The notes beneath the pieces were generated by a model. That model made no database searches. It was not told the origin of the DNA and was given only the letters and a program-made list of their open reading frames with translations. DNA of 64,000 nt from Pseudonocardia sp. T1-2H (lineage in GTDB: Bacteria; Actinomycetota; Actinomycetes; Mycobacteriales; Pseudonocardiaceae): the NCBI RefSeq assembly GCF_038039215.1, contig NZ_JBBPCL010000002.1, forward strand, positions 1-64,000, given 5' to 3'. The position numbers and the translations under genes are program-made. Below are positions 22,982 through 30,737 of this stretch, one piece after another (within the stretch, counting starts at the first letter, position 1; each line of letters begins with the position of its first letter).

Positions 22982-23056
22982 CGCAGACGCTACGAAGACC
23001 TCCGCCTCCTCCTCTGGGCCATCCCGTTCCTCTGGTCGCTCTGGTGGGCCTCCTGA
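22979..23056 (+). CDS. Tiny membrane peptide (25 residues)
   Basis: GTG 22979 encodes MRRRYEDLRLLLWAIPFLWS plus WWAS: a basic start and one hydrophobic helix. The GGGGAGGTGAG ribosome binding site and the start codon lie in the 3' arm of a hairpin (22941-22981), so translation may be regulated. It directly precedes the DUF1353 gene. Confidence 0.5.
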   Translation: MRRRYEDLRLLLWAIPFLWSLWWAS

Positions 23057-23093
23057 TGCCTCCGCCGCTGGCGATCTCAACGGAAGGAGGCCG

Positions 23094-23603
23094 ATGTCAT
23101 TCCTGAGCACTGACGTCAGCGTCGACCGCGCCAATGATCGGTATTGGCGGCTCAATAAGCCGATCATCTACAAGGGCGCCGAAGATACTTTCGTGGTCCC
23201 TGCATCTTTCTTGACGGACTTCGCGTCGGTCCCTCGATTCGTCACCTGGCTCGTCCCGATCACCGGGAAGTACACCGAGGCCGCGATCCTGCACGACTGG
23301 CTGTGCACCGTCGGGATCGACACCGGCGTGGTCTCCCCGGTCGACGCCGACGGCATCCTCCGCCGCGTCGCCGCCGAGGAAGGCGTCTCCTGGCTGCTCC
23401 GCTGGCTCATCTGGCTCGGCGTCCGCTGGGGCGCCGCCGGCAACCCGGCCCGGCGGCCCGGCTGGTGGTCCACCGCGCCCACCGTCCTCCCGGCGACCCT
23501 CCTCGTGCTGCCGCTGCTGCTCCCCGCCGTCCTCCTGGTCCTCGCGACCCTCGGCCTGTTCGGGATCGTCGGCGACCTCGCCCGGATGCTGGGCCTGCGA
23601 TGA
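23094..23603 (+). CDS. DUF1353-family protein with C-terminal membrane segments
   Basis: A 169-residue protein from ATG 23094 after AAGGAGGCCG. The segment VPASFLTDFASVPRFVTWLV, then ILHDWLCTVG, is typical of DUF1353, small phage proteins of unknown function. The C-terminal third adds strongly hydrophobic stretches (TVLPATLLVLPLLLPAVLLV), giving one or two membrane helices. Membrane-localised by inference. Its stop overlaps the next ATG. Confidence 0.75.
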   Translation: MSFLSTDVSVDRANDRYWRLNKPIIYKGAEDTFVVPASFLTDFASVPRFVTWLVPITGKYTEAAILHDWLCTVGIDTGVVSPVDADGILRRVAAEEGVSWLLRWLIWLGVRWGAAGNPARRPGWWSTAPTVLPATLLVLPLLLPAVLLVLATLGLFGIVGDLARMLGLR

Positions 23604-23821
23604 GCGGCGACCTGCTGCGGGACCCGCTCGACCTGCTCCGCCGGCTCGGCGAGACGCACCGGCCGGTCGTGAAGGACGACGAGTTCGCGGTCGTCCCCGG
23701 GCACCACCTCTGGCAGTGCCCGGCATGCGACGGCAATCGCTGGAAGTCGTGGAGCAAGGGCGACGCGGAACCCGGCTGCGACCTGTGGCGCGAGTACCAC
23801 GCCTACTGGCGGCTCCCGTAG
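23600..23821 (+). CDS. Small CxxC protein, paralogue of 22296-22538
   Basis: A 73-residue protein from ATG 23600. QCPACDGNRWKSWSKGD, then CDLWREYHAYW, follows the same Cys/Trp pattern as the gene at 22296. Probable zinc-binding mini-domain. The two copies flank the DUF1353 gene and the structured RNA. Confidence 0.6.
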   Translation: MSGDLLRDPLDLLRRLGETHRPVVKDDEFAVVPGHHLWQCPACDGNRWKSWSKGDAEPGCDLWREYHAYWRLP

Positions 23822-23929
23822 AAGCCCGGTCCGGGGAGTGGAAACCCGGGACCGTAGGCCGGTCCGGGTGATGGGGAGTCAGCTGTCCCGGACCGGCCGC
23901 CCGCCGTAGCTCGAGGAGGGAGGTACCCG

Positions 23930-24487
23930 GTGTACCTGCCCGACCACGAGATCGAGGCCCGCCTCAGCGACAGCTCCCTCGTCGTCGAACCGTACGAGCC
24001 GCGGCTGCTGCAGCCCGCGAGCCTCGACGTCCGGCTCGCCTCCACGTTCCGCGTCTTCGCGTGCGGCGCGTCCCGGCGGACCGTGGAGCTCGGGCGCATC
24101 CCCGACGACCTCACGGTCGAGGTGGACGGCTCCGCCGGGTTCACGCTGGCCCCCGGGGAGTTCGCGCTGGGCTCGACGCTGGAGACGGTCGGCATCCCGC
24201 CGGACCTCGTCGCGAAGTTCGAGGGCCGCTCCACGATCGGCCGGCTCGGGCTCCTGACGCACGTCACGGCCGGCTACATCGACCCCGGCTACCAGGGGCA
24301 GATCACCCTGGAGCTGCGCAACGTCGGCCCGCTGGACCTGGTCCTGACCCCGGGCGACCCGATCGGCCAGCTCGCCTTCCAGCTGCTCACCTCGCCGTGC
24401 CGCACCCCGTACGGGTCCGCGGTGCTCGGCTCGAAGTACCAGGGGCAGCGAGGTCCGACGGCGCCCCGGCAGGGACGCCCAGCGTGA
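23930..24487 (+). CDS. dcd: dCTP deaminase (dUTPase superfamily)
   Basis: A 185-residue protein, normal length for the family. Motifs in order: LLQPASLDVRLASTFRVF near the N-terminus, VAKFEGRSTIGRLGLLTHVT, AGYIDPGYQGQITLELRNVG (carrying the catalytic Glu) and the C-terminal YQGQRGPTAP. It converts dCTP to dUTP, feeding thymidylate synthesis; some relatives also hydrolyse dUTP, and these residues do not settle which. GTG 23930 follows GAGGAGGGAGG. The following gene overlaps its stop. Confidence 0.9.
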   Translation: MYLPDHEIEARLSDSSLVVEPYEPRLLQPASLDVRLASTFRVFACGASRRTVELGRIPDDLTVEVDGSAGFTLAPGEFALGSTLETVGIPPDLVAKFEGRSTIGRLGLLTHVTAGYIDPGYQGQITLELRNVGPLDLVLTPGDPIGQLAFQLLTSPCRTPYGSAVLGSKYQGQRGPTAPRQGRPA

Positions 24488-24723
24488 CCCCGGGAGCCCG
24501 GTTCGACGTCGCGGTGCATCGCCTCGTCATCGGCCCCGACCATCCGCCGGGGCTTCACCTGCCCGGCGTGCTGTCCCTCGTGGACGGGTCACGCCAGGAC
24601 GACCGGCCGCTCGAGGTGGCCCCCCTCGGGGACGACCTGTGGGAGATCCGGAACGGCCGCCACCGGTTCATGGCGGCCGTCGTGACCGGCCGGTCGCACC
24701 TGGCGTGCACGCTCGCTAGCTGA
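24484..24723 (+). CDS. Small ParB-fold-like protein
   Basis: A 79-residue protein from GTG 24484 overlapping the dcd stop. The C-terminal IRNGRHRFMAAVVTGR resembles the ParB box (G-x-R-R/H-x-x-A) and, with the preceding LEVAPLGDDLWE, looks like a trimmed ParB/sulfiredoxin fold. Its 3' end overlaps the convergent gene at 24716-25099 by eight bases. Function unknown. Confidence 0.5.
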   Translation: MTPGARFDVAVHRLVIGPDHPPGLHLPGVLSLVDGSRQDDRPLEVAPLGDDLWEIRNGRHRFMAAVVTGRSHLACTLAS

Positions 24724-25099
24724 CGGCGCGGAGCTGGCGTTGCGCGGCGCGGTCGTAGTCGCGCTGCTCGCGGGCGGCCGCCTTCGTCTGGGCCGCGGTC
24801 TGGCGGCGCTTGGCTTCCTTCCAGGCGTCGTCGTGGCCGGGCCGTCCGCCCTCGACGAGGTAGTCGTCGGGGTGCACGTAGTAGCTCGACCACTCCTCGA
24901 ACGTGCGCGGGCTGATGTACACGACCCTCCTCGTGCCGCAGTCGCATTTCAGGTCGGCGCGGAGGGCCTGGTGCTCGTCGAGCCAGGTCGGGACGAACAC
25001 GGGCAGCGGGAACGAGTGCCTGCGGTAGAGGGTGCAGCGCAGGGCGTGCTCGTCGAGTTCCGAAATGTCACGAACACGACGAGGATTGCTTTTAGTCAT
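24716..25099 (-). CDS. Hypothetical basic protein with CxCG motif
   Basis: A 127-residue minus-strand protein from ATG 25099 starting MTKSNPRRVRDISELDEHAL. The centre holds ADLKCDCGTRRVVYISPRTF and a YYVHPDDYLV stretch; the C-terminus is a long basic helix (WKEAKRRQTAAQTKAAAREQ). Divergent from the nuclease gene at 25227, with AT-richer DNA (25080-25130) at its start. It is the only minus-strand gene near the recombinase, so a regulatory role is possible, though no standard repressor HTH is visible. Confidence 0.55.
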   Translation of the reverse strand: MTKSNPRRVRDISELDEHALRCTLYRRHSFPLPVFVPTWLDEHQALRADLKCDCGTRRVVYISPRTFEEWSSYYVHPDDYLVEGGRPGHDDAWKEAKRRQTAAQTKAAAREQRDYDRAAQRQLRAVS

Positions 25100-25226
25100 G
25101 AATCGACCAATTTCATCGGGGAGTTGGGGTGTACCGCCGACGGTAGAGCCCCTTGCGGGTGAACGGCACGCCCCGCGGGCTGCGTCACAGCGACCTTTTC
25201 CCGGCAACGCCCCCGCAGGAGGCTCG

Positions 25227-25622
25227 ATGTCCCGCGCCCCGAAGCCGACGCATTCCCTCCCGGCCACCGTCACGCGGGTGGTCGACGGGGACACCGTCCA
25301 CGTGGAGGCGCAGATCCTGCCGTTCCCCTCGATCACCGTGGAGCTCGAAGTGCGGCTGAACGGGATCAACGCGCAGGAGCACAACCTCCCCGGCGGACCC
25401 GAGGCCACCGCCCACCTGGCCGGCCTCGTCGGCCCGCTCCCCGCCGCCGCCACCCTCAACATCATCCGGCCCGACAAGTACGGCGGCCGGATCCTCGGCC
25501 AGCTCGTCACCCCGGCCGATGTCGACGTCGCCGCGCAGATGGTCGTCGACGGCTACGCGGCCGCCTGGAACGGCACCGGGTCGAAGCCGGTCCCGCCGTG
25601 GCCGATCCCCGCGCCCGCCTAG
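25227..25622 (+). CDS. Staphylococcal-nuclease-like (thermonuclease fold) protein
   Basis: A 131-residue protein from ATG 25227 after GCAGGAGGCTCG. VTRVVDGDTVHVEAQI is the classical SNase opening. VRLNGINAQEHN holds the positions of the first Arg and the Glu, and RPDKYGGRILGQL the second Arg, so the three catalytic residues appear present. Members cleave DNA or RNA with calcium. No signal peptide is seen, so action inside the host, perhaps on nucleic acid recycling, is inferred. Confidence 0.75.
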   Translation: MSRAPKPTHSLPATVTRVVDGDTVHVEAQILPFPSITVELEVRLNGINAQEHNLPGGPEATAHLAGLVGPLPAAATLNIIRPDKYGGRILGQLVTPADVDVAAQMVVDGYAAAWNGTGSKPVPPWPIPAPA

Positions 25623-25645
25623 AGCGGGACGTCCGACCGCAGCCG

Positions 25646-25846
25646 ATGCGCCCGCTCGCCGTGTACCGCTCCGGGAGCACGTGGCGGTGGATGTGTCGGC
25701 GGCCGATGTGCTCGCGGTCGGAGTGGCGCGGCCGCCACCCGGACGCGCTCGCCGACGGGCTCGCCCATCTGGACGAGCACGGTCGGTTCGGGTTCCGCTC
25801 GACCCGCCAACCGGGCATCACAGGCGAACTGCTCAAAAGCGCCTAG
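25646..25846 (+). CDS. Hypothetical small protein
   Basis: A 66-residue protein from ATG 25646 (an in-frame ATG at 25598 would lengthen it). Cys/Trp-rich N-terminus (WRWMCRRPMCSRSEWRGRHP) and a short helix (DALADGLAHLDEHG). Lies between the nuclease and the recombination-site region. No family recognised. Confidence 0.45.
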   Translation: MRPLAVYRSGSTWRWMCRRPMCSRSEWRGRHPDALADGLAHLDEHGRFGFRSTRQPGITGELLKSA

Positions 25847-25978
25847 ACCGGGCGGGCGGTACGGCGAGTAGGTATCTCCGGTTTGCCGGTACTCCCGGTA
25901 CGGTTTCGCGGTAATTACCCCCGCGTGTCAACCTCCGATAAGGCAGGTTATCGAAGGTTGATGCGGTAGGTTTCAGGG
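25847..25978 (+). promoter_or_regulatory. Recombinase upstream region with degenerate early-type promoter block
   Basis: Contains TACGGTTTCGCGGTAATTACC (about 25899-25919), which resembles the -10/GGTACC block of the early promoters but lacks a good -35 and any AATACTGAAAA element. The inverted repeat at 25928-25961 follows. Expression of the recombinase is therefore probably controlled differently. Confidence 0.4.
25928..25961 (+). other. Candidate lox/dif-like recombination core site
   Basis: TCAACCTCCGATAA (25928-25941) and TTATCGAAGGTTGA (25948-25961) are 14-base inverted arms with one mismatch around a six-base asymmetric centre GGCAGG. Arms ending ATAA / starting TTAT around six bases match the XerCD dif layout, and the arm length is close to loxP. 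It lies 18 bp from the recombinase start, where an attP or resolution site is often found. Confidence 0.6.
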
Positions 25979-27049
25979 GTGACCCCCTTACGATCGACGG
26001 AACCCCCCGGAACGGACATAGTCATCGTTCCGGCGTCGGAGCACCCGAACCGACACGCAACGGTCCTGCCGTACACAGAGGCCGACTGGCGAATCAGCGA
26101 CGAAACGGTCGCCCGACTCGCCGAATCGGTCCCCGAGAACACCCGGCGCACATACACCCGAATCGGACGCGACTTCGAGAACTGGTGCCGCAAGGAGAAC
26201 CGTGCGGCGCTCCCCGCGACCGAGGCGACCCTCACTGAGTACGTCTCGCACCTGATCGCCGAGGACGCCGCCCCCTCCCGGATCAGCACCACCATCGGCG
26301 CCCTCCGGAAGCTGCACGCGGTCGCCGGCTTCAAGGGTCAGCCCGACACCGAGCGCGCCCTCCAGCTCCTCCGCGGCCACAAACGCCAGCGCGCCGCGGA
26401 CGGCCGCGGGAAGAAGCAGGCCAAGCCGCTCTCCCCCGAGGACATCGAGCGCATGGTCGAGACCCTCGACCCGACGACCTTCGCCGGCCTCCGGGACCAG
26501 CTGATCCTGACCCTCGGCTACGGGCTGATGGCGCGGCGCTCCGAGCTCGCCGCGCTCCGCATCGCGGACGTCATCGAGGTCGCGGACGGCCTGGAGGTGC
26601 AGATCCGGACCTCGAAGACCGACAAGGAGTCCGAGGGCCAGGTCAGGGGCGTCCCGCCAGGCTCGCATGTGTCCGTGTGCCCGGTCCGGACCCACCGCCT
26701 CTACAGGGCCAAGCTCGCCGAGCTTGTCATAATCCCCGGCCAGCTCGACCCCGAGACGCCGCTCCTCCGCTCAGCCACGAAGTGGGGCACCCCGCGCCGG
26801 TCCGGCATCCCCGAGCGCCTGGTCGACGACGTCGTCAAGGCCCTGGCCGTCGCCGCCCGGCTCCCCGACCCGGGCCTCTACAGCGCGCACAGCCTCCGCG
26901 CCGGAGCGGCCACGGCGTCCCTCCGGAAGGGCGTGCCCGCGGGCATCGTCGCCGAGCACGGCCGATGGTCGAAGACCAGCCCGGTCATCAACGAGTACGC
27001 GCGGACCGCGGACCTGTTCCGCGACAACGCGATGCGCGGTGTCCTGTGA
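25979..27049 (+). CDS. Cre-like tyrosine recombinase
   Basis: A 356-residue tyrosine recombinase from GTG 25979. After about 40 N-terminal residues comes a SAM-like core-binding domain (about 50-135) with Cre-like NTRRTYTRIGRDFENWC, then the catalytic domain: Arg I in LMARRSELAAL (R187), a Lys in the TSKTDK hairpin, HSLR (H304, R307), W330 in HGRW and nucleophile Y340 in VINEYARTADL. The Trp rather than His, and an end like Cre's, place it closer to Cre than to arm-binding integrases. It likely acts on the adjacent inverted repeat, for integration, circularisation or dimer resolution. Its stop overlaps the next gene. Confidence 0.88.
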   Translation: MTPLRSTEPPGTDIVIVPASEHPNRHATVLPYTEADWRISDETVARLAESVPENTRRTYTRIGRDFENWCRKENRAALPATEATLTEYVSHLIAEDAAPSRISTTIGALRKLHAVAGFKGQPDTERALQLLRGHKRQRAADGRGKKQAKPLSPEDIERMVETLDPTTFAGLRDQLILTLGYGLMARRSELAALRIADVIEVADGLEVQIRTSKTDKESEGQVRGVPPGSHVSVCPVRTHRLYRAKLAELVIIPGQLDPETPLLRSATKWGTPRRSGIPERLVDDVVKALAVAARLPDPGLYSAHSLRAGAATASLRKGVPAGIVAEHGRWSKTSPVINEYARTADLFRDNAMRGVL

Positions 27050-27387
27050 GCGACGTCGCCGATCACCCTCTCGACGTGTGCAAGTGCGGCGACTACCGCC
27101 ACCAGCACCACGACCTCGGCTGCACCGTGTGCATCGGCATGCCATCCCCACCGGACGGCTGCCGCCGGTTCCGGTTCGACTACGGACCCTCCCGGCCCCC
27201 GGGCGCCGCGTCGGAACCCCAGGTCGGGGACACCGTGCAGATCGTCGTCACGGGGAAGGTGGTCCAGCGCATCGACGGCCGGGTCCCGTTGCTCGAGATC
27301 GAGCTCGACGAGTCCGTCGGCACGAACGGCGACGGCCCGGTGGTCACGTACGTGCTGCCCCACCAGACGCGGAAGGTGGAGCCTTGA
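27046..27387 (+). CDS. Hypothetical protein with N-terminal Cys/His cluster
   Basis: A 113-residue protein from GTG 27046 with a four-base overlap to the recombinase. CKCGDYRHQHHDLGCTVC (about residues 12-29) is a likely zinc site; the C-terminal half is a beta domain (DTVQIVVTGKVVQRIDGR). No family recognised. Confidence 0.6.
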   Translation: MSDVADHPLDVCKCGDYRHQHHDLGCTVCIGMPSPPDGCRRFRFDYGPSRPPGAASEPQVGDTVQIVVTGKVVQRIDGRVPLLEIELDESVGTNGDGPVVTYVLPHQTRKVEP

Positions 27388-27560
27388 GCACCGACCCGCC
27401 CACGCTGACGGCAGGGCAGCTCGCGCAGTTTCGCGGCTGCGAGTCGTGGAACGACTGCTATTTCGAGTGCTGCCAGTCCGCGCAGGAGACGATTGACGCC
27501 GGACGCGGCGGCGAGATCGCGGCCGCCGAGCGGTGGGCCGCAACGCAGGTGTGGACGTGA
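27384..27560 (+). CDS. Hypothetical small Cys-rich protein
   Basis: A 58-residue protein from TTG 27384 (TTGA overlap), reading MSTDPPTLTAGQLAQFRGCE and then DCYFECCQSAQ. Helical with four Cys. Coupled on both sides. No family recognised. Confidence 0.5.
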   Translation: MSTDPPTLTAGQLAQFRGCESWNDCYFECCQSAQETIDAGRGGEIAAAERWAATQVWT

Positions 27561-27745
27561 CGCCGCGGCAGTGGCGGTACGCCCCCGGCGTCGACCCGCG
27601 ACGGCCGCGCCTGTTCGACGAGTTCAAGGTGCGGCCGCACCCGGGGCTACCGGAGGAGATCATCGCGGCCGCCACCGAGCACCCCGACGGGTCCCTGACG
27701 ATCGAGCAGGACGGCGTCTACTGGATCACCTGGACGTCGAGGTGA
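27557..27745 (+). CDS. Hypothetical small protein
   Basis: A 62-residue protein from GTG 27557 (GTGA overlap): MTPRQWRYAPGVDPRRPRLF with a C-terminal beta hairpin SLTIEQDGVYWITWTS. No family recognised. Confidence 0.5.
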   Translation: MTPRQWRYAPGVDPRRPRLFDEFKVRPHPGLPEEIIAAATEHPDGSLTIEQDGVYWITWTSR

Positions 27746-28002
27746 AGCATCCGTGGAGCGACCCGGCGTACGCGGAGCGCGTGGCCGCGGTGGAGCGCCA
27801 GGAGCGGGCCGCCGCGAAGGCTCGACACCAGGCCGTCGTCGACCGCACGACCGGGCTGCTCCGGAAGGTCGTCGCCCACCACGGCCCGGTCGACTCCGGC
27901 CTCGGGCGGCACTGCGCTGGCTGCGATCCGAGCGCCGGCTACGCAGACGAGGACGCGGCCTGGCCTTGCTCCACGTTCGACCTGATCGAGCGCGGCGAAT
28001 AG
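27742..28002 (+). CDS. Hypothetical small protein
   Basis: An 86-residue protein from GTG 27742 (GTGA overlap). Long charged helix (AERVAAVERQERAAAKARHQ) and a C-terminal HCAGCDPS motif. Last member of the coupled run behind the recombinase. No family recognised. Confidence 0.55.
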   Translation: MKHPWSDPAYAERVAAVERQERAAAKARHQAVVDRTTGLLRKVVAHHGPVDSGLGRHCAGCDPSAGYADEDAAWPCSTFDLIERGE

Positions 28003-28136
28003 CGCTGTCCTGCAATGACTTCCGTGCGGCCTGACAGTCGATGGTCCCCGCTGCGGCGGGGGTCGAAGGGGCCCGAGGCAAGGTGAGCGGGACGTGGCGC
28101 GGGCCGCACGGAACCCAACCCTGGATGGAGATCGAC

Positions 28137-28235
28137 ATGCTCGACGCAGTCCTCATCCTCATCGGCGTCACCGGCCTCGCTGTACACCTCGCTGAGCGCG
28201 TCGCGGCGCAGTTCCGCGACCTCTTCCCCGGCTAG
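28137..28235 (+). CDS. Tiny membrane peptide
   Basis: A 32-residue protein from ATG 28137 (in-frame ATGs at 28125 and 28041 are alternatives): MLDAVLILIGVTGLAVHLAE then RVAAQFRDLFPG, one membrane helix with a basic amphipathic end. A GGAG lies eight bases upstream. Followed by a hairpin. Confidence 0.45.
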   Translation: MLDAVLILIGVTGLAVHLAERVAAQFRDLFPG

Positions 28236-28251
28236 CCCCTCCGCACACCAG

Positions 28252-28294
28252 ACACGGCCCGTCCCCACGCCCGGGGGCGGGCCGTTCCCGTGTG
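28252..28294 (+). terminator. Hairpin between tiny gene and metalloprotease
   Basis: ACGGCCCGTCCCC pairs with GGGGCGGGCCGT around a short loop, with outer CAC/GTG pairs. Probably terminates the recombinase operon. Confidence 0.55.
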
Positions 28295-28327
28295 CCCAGT
28301 TCCCCCCCAGAGATAGGACGCTCCCCC

Positions 28328-29389
28328 TTGAAGCGAACCCGCGCACTCGCGGCGATCGGCGCCGTCGCCGCCGCCGCCCTCCTGCTCGGTCCTGGCACCG
28401 CCAGCGCCGCTGCCGCGTCGCCCGTCATCCCGACCGCTCCCCCGGTCCTCAACGCGGACGGCTCGATGCCCAACGCCCCCGACGGGGGTGCGAAGAAGAC
28501 CGCGCCGGAGACCAACCTGGCCAAGTTCCCGAAGCTGCCGGTCGTCCGGCCGTCCGCCGCCCAGTCCGCGGCTGCGGCTGCGGCCCCCAAGGTCGCCGAG
28601 GTCATGACCTTCAAGAAGAAGGCGGACGGCTCGGTCGGGATCGGCCTCTACGAGCCGCACCCGGGCGTCACCCCGGAGCAGCTCGCGTCGAACCTGCGGG
28701 CCGCCGGTGACGTCACCGCCGTCGCGACGACCGACACGCCGGACGTCGCGGCCGCGAAGGCAGTCGGGACCCCGGTTCAGACGTCCGCCGCGCAGACGCA
28801 GCTGGTGCAGCCGATGAGCGCCGCGACCTGGCAGAACTGCCAGCTGGGCACCGCGGTCACCCTGACCTGCGCCGTGTCCTACTGGGCGAACAACGGGCTC
28901 AACCACCCCAACGTCCGCTTCAACGACCACACCAGCTCCGTGTGGCCCGTCAACACCGCGGTCTACTACGCGAACCAGGCTCAGGGCATCGACTCCACGT
29001 ACCTGTGGGACTCCTGCCCCTTCAAGGCCGGCGCCCGCTGCGTGGACGTCTACTCCGGGGACTACGGCAACACCGGCTGGGACGGCTTCGCCTACCTGAA
29101 CTGGCCCAACGGCTCCCACACGACCCCGACGGGGACCACGCCCCCGTACGGGTCCGGCGTGTTCTCCGAGCAGGGCAACTACGTCCAGCTGAACGACTAC
29201 TACTCGAACACCTCGCAGGGCCACCAGCACGTCGCCGTGCACGAGCTCGGGCACGTCCTGGGTCTGGGTCACGGGTCCGGTCAGAACGACGTGATGAACC
29301 CGTCGTTCGGTGGGGCGGACCACCCGCCGCTGTTCCCCAGCTCCGACGAGTACGCGCTGCTGGCGAACCTGTACTCCGTCGTCCACTGA
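28328..29389 (+). CDS. Secreted matrixin-like zinc metalloprotease
   Basis: A 353-residue protein from TTG 28328, chosen because it gives a complete signal peptide (basic KRTR, hydrophobic LAAIGAVAAAALLLG, cleavage near TASAAAA). The C-terminus carries HELGHVLGLGH at about 305-315, the HExxHxxGxxH zinc site of metzincins, followed by a DVMNP Met-turn typical of matrixin-like enzymes. The pro-region is about 160 residues, and CPFKAGARCVD could form a disulfide. Probably digests surface or extracellular proteins. Unusual for a phage; likely host-derived cargo. Confidence 0.85.
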   Translation: MKRTRALAAIGAVAAAALLLGPGTASAAAASPVIPTAPPVLNADGSMPNAPDGGAKKTAPETNLAKFPKLPVVRPSAAQSAAAAAAPKVAEVMTFKKKADGSVGIGLYEPHPGVTPEQLASNLRAAGDVTAVATTDTPDVAAAKAVGTPVQTSAAQTQLVQPMSAATWQNCQLGTAVTLTCAVSYWANNGLNHPNVRFNDHTSSVWPVNTAVYYANQAQGIDSTYLWDSCPFKAGARCVDVYSGDYGNTGWDGFAYLNWPNGSHTTPTGTTPPYGSGVFSEQGNYVQLNDYYSNTSQGHQHVAVHELGHVLGLGHGSGQNDVMNPSFGGADHPPLFPSSDEYALLANLYSVVH

Positions 29390-29393
29390 CCGA

Positions 29394-29761
29394 TCACGCG
29401 CAGCGCATCGGTTCCCGCTCCGCCGGGGCGAACTCAGCGGACCCGCCCGGATAGTCGAACCGGGCGTCCTGCGGGCTGACCAGCGTCATCGTCCCGGCCG
29501 TGTAGCCCTTCCCCCGGGATGCGGCTGATCGGTCGGGGCGGTGGCCCGCCACCAGTGCCCGGCGAAGTTCGCGGCCCGGATCCCGCAGTGCGTGAGCAGC
29601 TCGAACGGATAGGCGACGCCGATCACCGGGTCGTCGACCGTGCCGCCCGTCGGGGCCGCTGCAGGGGCCGCTGGCGCGGCCGCGACCACCGCTGGTGCCC
29701 CGCACCCGCCGAGGACTCCGACGGCGAGCACAGCGGCAACGAGGACACCCCGGGAACGCAT
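29394..29761 (-). CDS. Lipoprotein, frameshifted in a C run
   Basis: Minus strand from ATG 29761: a signal sequence with lipobox VLGGC, an Ala/Pro linker, then PFELLTHCGIRAANFAGHWW. The frame breaks after HPGG; the -1 frame continues with KGYTAGTMTLVSPQDARFDY to the stop at 29394. One base added to the plus-strand CCCCC run at 29511-29515 restores a 122-residue protein. The THCGI and GTMTLVS motifs recall actinobacterial lipoproteins of unknown function. Convergent with the metalloprotease; probably surface cargo. Confidence 0.6.
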
Positions 29762-29793
29762 CTCGGCACGGTAGCGGAACGGAGGCGCCCGGC

Positions 29794-29904
29794 ATGTGGC
29801 TGCTCATCCTGCTCGCCGTGTGGACGTTCGTGAGCGTCTTCGTCGGCGTGCTCCTCGGCCAGGCGCTCGCGCGCGTCACCGCGCCCGCCGCGCCGGCCGA
29901 GTGA
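29794..29904 (+). CDS. Tiny single-TM protein (36 residues)
   Basis: ATG 29794 after CGGAGGCGCCCGGC encodes MWLLILLAVWTFVSVFVGVL then LGQALARVTAPAAPAE, one membrane helix. The stop overlaps the next GTG. Function unknown. Confidence 0.5.
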   Translation: MWLLILLAVWTFVSVFVGVLLGQALARVTAPAAPAE

Positions 29905-29987
29905 GGTTGCCCGTGCAGACCCTCGACGAGCTGCGGTCCAAGTACCCGCGCCCCGCTCCCCCGCCGCCGCTGCCCGAGCGGCCCTGA
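29901..29987 (+). CDS. Tiny Pro-rich peptide (28 residues)
   Basis: GTG 29901 (GTGA overlap) encodes MRLPVQTLDELRSKYPRPAP with a Pro-rich end. Coupling to the membrane peptide before it is the main support. Confidence 0.4.
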   Translation: MRLPVQTLDELRSKYPRPAPPPPLPERP

Positions 29988-30052
29988 CAGCCGGTCCGGC
30001 TTCCGGGGAAGGGAAGCCGGCCCGGTCCCCCGACCCCCCGAGGAGATCCACC

Positions 30053-30733
30053 GTGGACGTCCACGTCTTCGATCGCACCGACCCGCGGCTCGGCCGCCAC
30101 CAGGTGCACGACCCCGCGTCGCGTGCCTTCAGCCTGACGAGCACCGCCCTGCCGGTGCAGCCCGTGATGCACACCCGGCACGTCCCGATCTTCGATCAGG
30201 GCCAGGTCGGGTCGTGCACCGGGAACGCCGGGATCGGCATGCTCGTGACCGGCCCGAACTGGCGCGGCAAGGTCTACACCGAGGCCGACGCCGTCGAGCT
30301 GTACCACGAGGAGACCCTGATCGACGACCGGGAGATCCCGGGGCACTACCCGCCGGACGACACCGGCTCGGCCGGGATCTACTCGGCGAAGGCGCTGAAG
30401 GCGCGCGGCCTCATCTCCGGGTACCGGCACGGCTTCACGGTGACCGCGGCCCTCGCCGAGCTCGCGCTCCGTCCGATCACCGTCGGCATCCCGTGGCTCA
30501 ACTCGATGTTCGAGCCCGCGAAGGACGGCGTCGTCCCGGTGCTGCACCGGTCCGGGGTCGCGGGCGGCCACCAGATCTGCTTCGACGGCATCGACCCGGG
30601 GGTCCGGCGCGTCCGGTTCGCCAACTCCTGGGGCGCCGGGTGGGGCAAGGACGGCTGGGGCTTCCTCAGCTACACCGACTTCGCCTGGCTGCTCTCCCAG
30701 GGCGGCGACGTCACCGCCTACACCGTCGTCTGA
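30053..30733 (+). CDS. Papain-like (C1 family) cysteine peptidase
   Basis: A 226-residue protein from GTG 30053 (GAGGAGATCCACC leader). Active-site order matches family C1: FDQGQVGSCTGNA (Cys about 55), AGGHQICFDGID (His about 173) and FANSWGAGWGKDGWGFLSY (Asn about 191). No signal peptide or pro-domain, so it would act in the cytoplasm or be released by lysis. Such C1-like peptidases occur in phage and bacterial genomes, and substrates are rarely known. Possible roles are processing of virion or host proteins. Confidence 0.85.
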   Translation: MDVHVFDRTDPRLGRHQVHDPASRAFSLTSTALPVQPVMHTRHVPIFDQGQVGSCTGNAGIGMLVTGPNWRGKVYTEADAVELYHEETLIDDREIPGHYPPDDTGSAGIYSAKALKARGLISGYRHGFTVTAALAELALRPITVGIPWLNSMFEPAKDGVVPVLHRSGVAGGHQICFDGIDPGVRRVRFANSWGAGWGKDGWGFLSYTDFAWLLSQGGDVTAYTVV

Positions 30734-30737
30734 GCCG

